Part shown: positions 5,525-6,609 of the stretch, piece by piece
How positions within the stretch are numbered: the first letter of the stretch is position 1
Layout: each line of letters starts with the position of its first letter
DNA from: an uncultured Mesocricetibacter sp.
GTDB taxonomy: Bacteria > Pseudomonadota > Gammaproteobacteria > Enterobacterales > Pasteurellaceae
Direction: 5' to 3'
NCBI GenBank assembly: GCA_905373425.1
Contig: CAJPST010000124.1
Coordinates: forward strand, 1 to 6,609
Length of the DNA stretch: 6,609 nucleotides
The notes under the pieces: generated by a model
Databases searched by the model: none
What the model saw: only the letters and a program-made list of their open reading frames with translations
What the model was told of the DNA's origin: nothing
Made by a program: the position numbers and the translations under genes

Positions 5525-6609
5525 AACCTATTATATTCTTCTTGGGAAAATAATTGCTGTGCTTTGCCTTGTAAAATTTGATAGTAGGTATCGTAAGCCA
5601 GCACGTTTTGTACATAACCACGCGTTTCATAAAACGGAATAGAGGCGACAAATTGAGCCATTGTCAATTTACCGCCGGATTTTTCTAACCACTGTGTAAC
5701 ACGATGTGGTCCGGCGTTATAAGCGGAGGCAATCAAAATACGATTGTTGCCGTATTTATCATACAATTCCTGCAAATGTGCCGTTCCCAGCATAATGTTG
5801 CTGTAAGGATCAAATAATTGATTGTCGTTCGCATAAGGAAGGTTAAACTTTTTAGCAGTCAGACGTGCAGTGCTCGGTAACAACTGCATTAACCCTCGTG
5901 CATTGGCAGACGAGCTAACATAAGGCTTCCATGCACTTTCTTGGCGGGCAATTGCCATCGCAAAAGTGCGGTTGATTTTTTTGCCGTTTAGTAGATCGTC
6001 AAACCAATCCTGATAAGCATTCGGCAAGCGTAAACCTATATGCAACCAAGCCTTGGCTTTAATAGTTGCTTCCACTTGCAAATCATACCATTTCATTTGT
6101 TGCGCATATTGTGATAAACGCAATTTTTGTTCAAAAGAAGCGTTTTGCAATAGCGCTTGCCACTCGGCATTCATATTGTCGGTTTCTTCAAGAAAACGTA
6201 GCTCTTGCACGCGAGTTAAGGCTTTGGCAATAGCGGGATTTTCCGCCGCAATACTTGTTTCATACAAACGTGGTTGCATTATTTGCGGTTGGTACGGCAC
6301 ACCCAGCTCACCGGCAGCTAGCATCGGGTAAAACCCACGCTCTTTTATTAACGAACCTAAAAGGCGTTTCGCTTCCTCATTTTTTCCTTGTTTTTCAAAT
6401 ACCTTGGCTTGCCAATAGGTCCATTCGTCTTTGCTGCGCATAGCCGGAGACATCAACCCCAACCATTCGGCAATATCCTGATTTTCGCGTAGTGCAAGGC
6501 GTATGCGACGTTCTAATAATGTGCCGTCTTTTATTTGCGCAAGTTGGCGATCACGCCACTGTTGGATAGCAGGTTGGGTTGAGTCAAAGAATTTGTTTAA
6601 CAGAATTTT
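5518..6609 (-). CDS. slt: Soluble lytic murein transglycosylase, C-terminal 363 residues (cut by window edge)
   Basis: A periplasmic exolytic enzyme that cleaves peptidoglycan between N-acetylmuramic acid and N-acetylglucosamine with formation of 1,6-anhydromuramic acid. The frame is open to base 6609, so the signal peptide and most of the superhelical ring domain are outside; an in-frame TTG at 6462 is internal, not a start. Visible are the end of the helical domain (LRENQDIAEW, DEWTYWQAKV, ERGFYPMLAA) and the whole lysozyme-like domain: catalytic Glu in MAIARQESAW (codon 5940-5938), ARGLMQLLPSTA, FDPYSNIMLGTAHLQ, ASAYNAGPHRV and IPFYETRGYVQNVLAYD. These match E. coli Slt70 in order and spacing. 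The TAG stop (5520-5518) lies inside the presumed trp operator. One uptake signal is at 5964-5972. Confidence 0.97.
   Translation of the reverse strand, partial: KILLNKFFDSTQPAIQQWRDRQLAQIKDGTLLERRIRLALRENQDIAEWLGLMSPAMRSKDEWTYWQAKVFEKQGKNEEAKRLLGSLIKERGFYPMLAAGELGVPYQPQIMQPRLYETSIAAENPAIAKALTRVQELRFLEETDNMNAEWQALLQNASFEQKLRLSQYAQQMKWYDLQVEATIKAKAWLHIGLRLPNAYQDWFDDLLNGKKINRTFAMAIARQESAWKPYVSSSANARGLMQLLPSTARLTAKKFNLPYANDNQLFDPYSNIMLGTAHLQELYDKYGNNRILIASAYNAGPHRVTQWLEKSGGKLTMAQFVASIPFYETRGYVQNVLAYDTYYQILQGKAQQLFSQEEYNRLY
5964..5972 (+). repeat. DNA uptake signal sequence inside slt
   Basis: Perfect AAGTGCGGT preceded by CAA and followed by TGATTTTTT. It is read in slt as NRTFAMA, immediately before the catalytic IARQES motif. 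Confidence 0.9.

Noticed and set aside
6460..6462. TTG as a start codon for slt
   Set aside because: The frame continues open upstream to the window edge with residues typical of Slt; the TTG codes an internal leucine.

Overview
The window looks like ordinary chromosome from a member of the Pasteurellaceae, in the branch that uses the Haemophilus influenzae type DNA uptake signal. The 9-mer AAGTGCGGT or its complement occurs eight times without mismatch, about once per 830 bp, both between and inside genes. The proteins are recognisably gammaproteobacterial (TopB, YdfG, MtgA, TrpR, Slt). The species cannot be named from this; moderate AT-richness and the uptake-signal type would fit Haemophilus, Aggregatibacter, Pasteurella or relatives.

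All six genes lie on the minus strand, so transcription runs from high to low coordinates. At 6609-5518 is the C-terminal part of slt (soluble lytic transglycosylase), cut by the window edge. Close behind come trpR (5486-5172), mtgA (5138-4404) and ydfG (4356-3610), with gaps of only 31, 33 and 47 bp and good Shine-Dalgarno sequences, so slt-trpR-mtgA-ydfG can be one run of transcription. A TrpR-operator-like palindrome at 5507-5524 straddles the end of slt and precedes trpR. It suggests an autoregulated internal promoter that would also place mtgA, and perhaps ydfG, partly under tryptophan control.

A hairpin at 3581-3605 separates ydfG from the next unit. From a good sigma-70-like promoter (3491-3463) a large LTA-synthase/sulfatase-superfamily membrane protein is expressed (3426-1486). 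Its end is marked by an uptake-signal inverted pair forming a hairpin (1430-1472). A 272-bp AT-rich gap (1485-1214) then leads to topB (DNA topoisomerase III), which runs off the left edge and contains its Toprim motif and catalytic tyrosine.

Functionally, slt (glycan cleavage), mtgA (glycan polymerisation) and the periplasm-facing phosphotransferase-like protein all concern the cell envelope. trpR, ydfG and topB are housekeeping genes. I found no mobile element, CRISPR array, tRNA or rRNA, and no convincing new multi-gene system. The most interesting signals are regulatory: the trp operator, the overlapping alternative hairpins after ydfG, and uptake signals doubling as a terminator and as codons.
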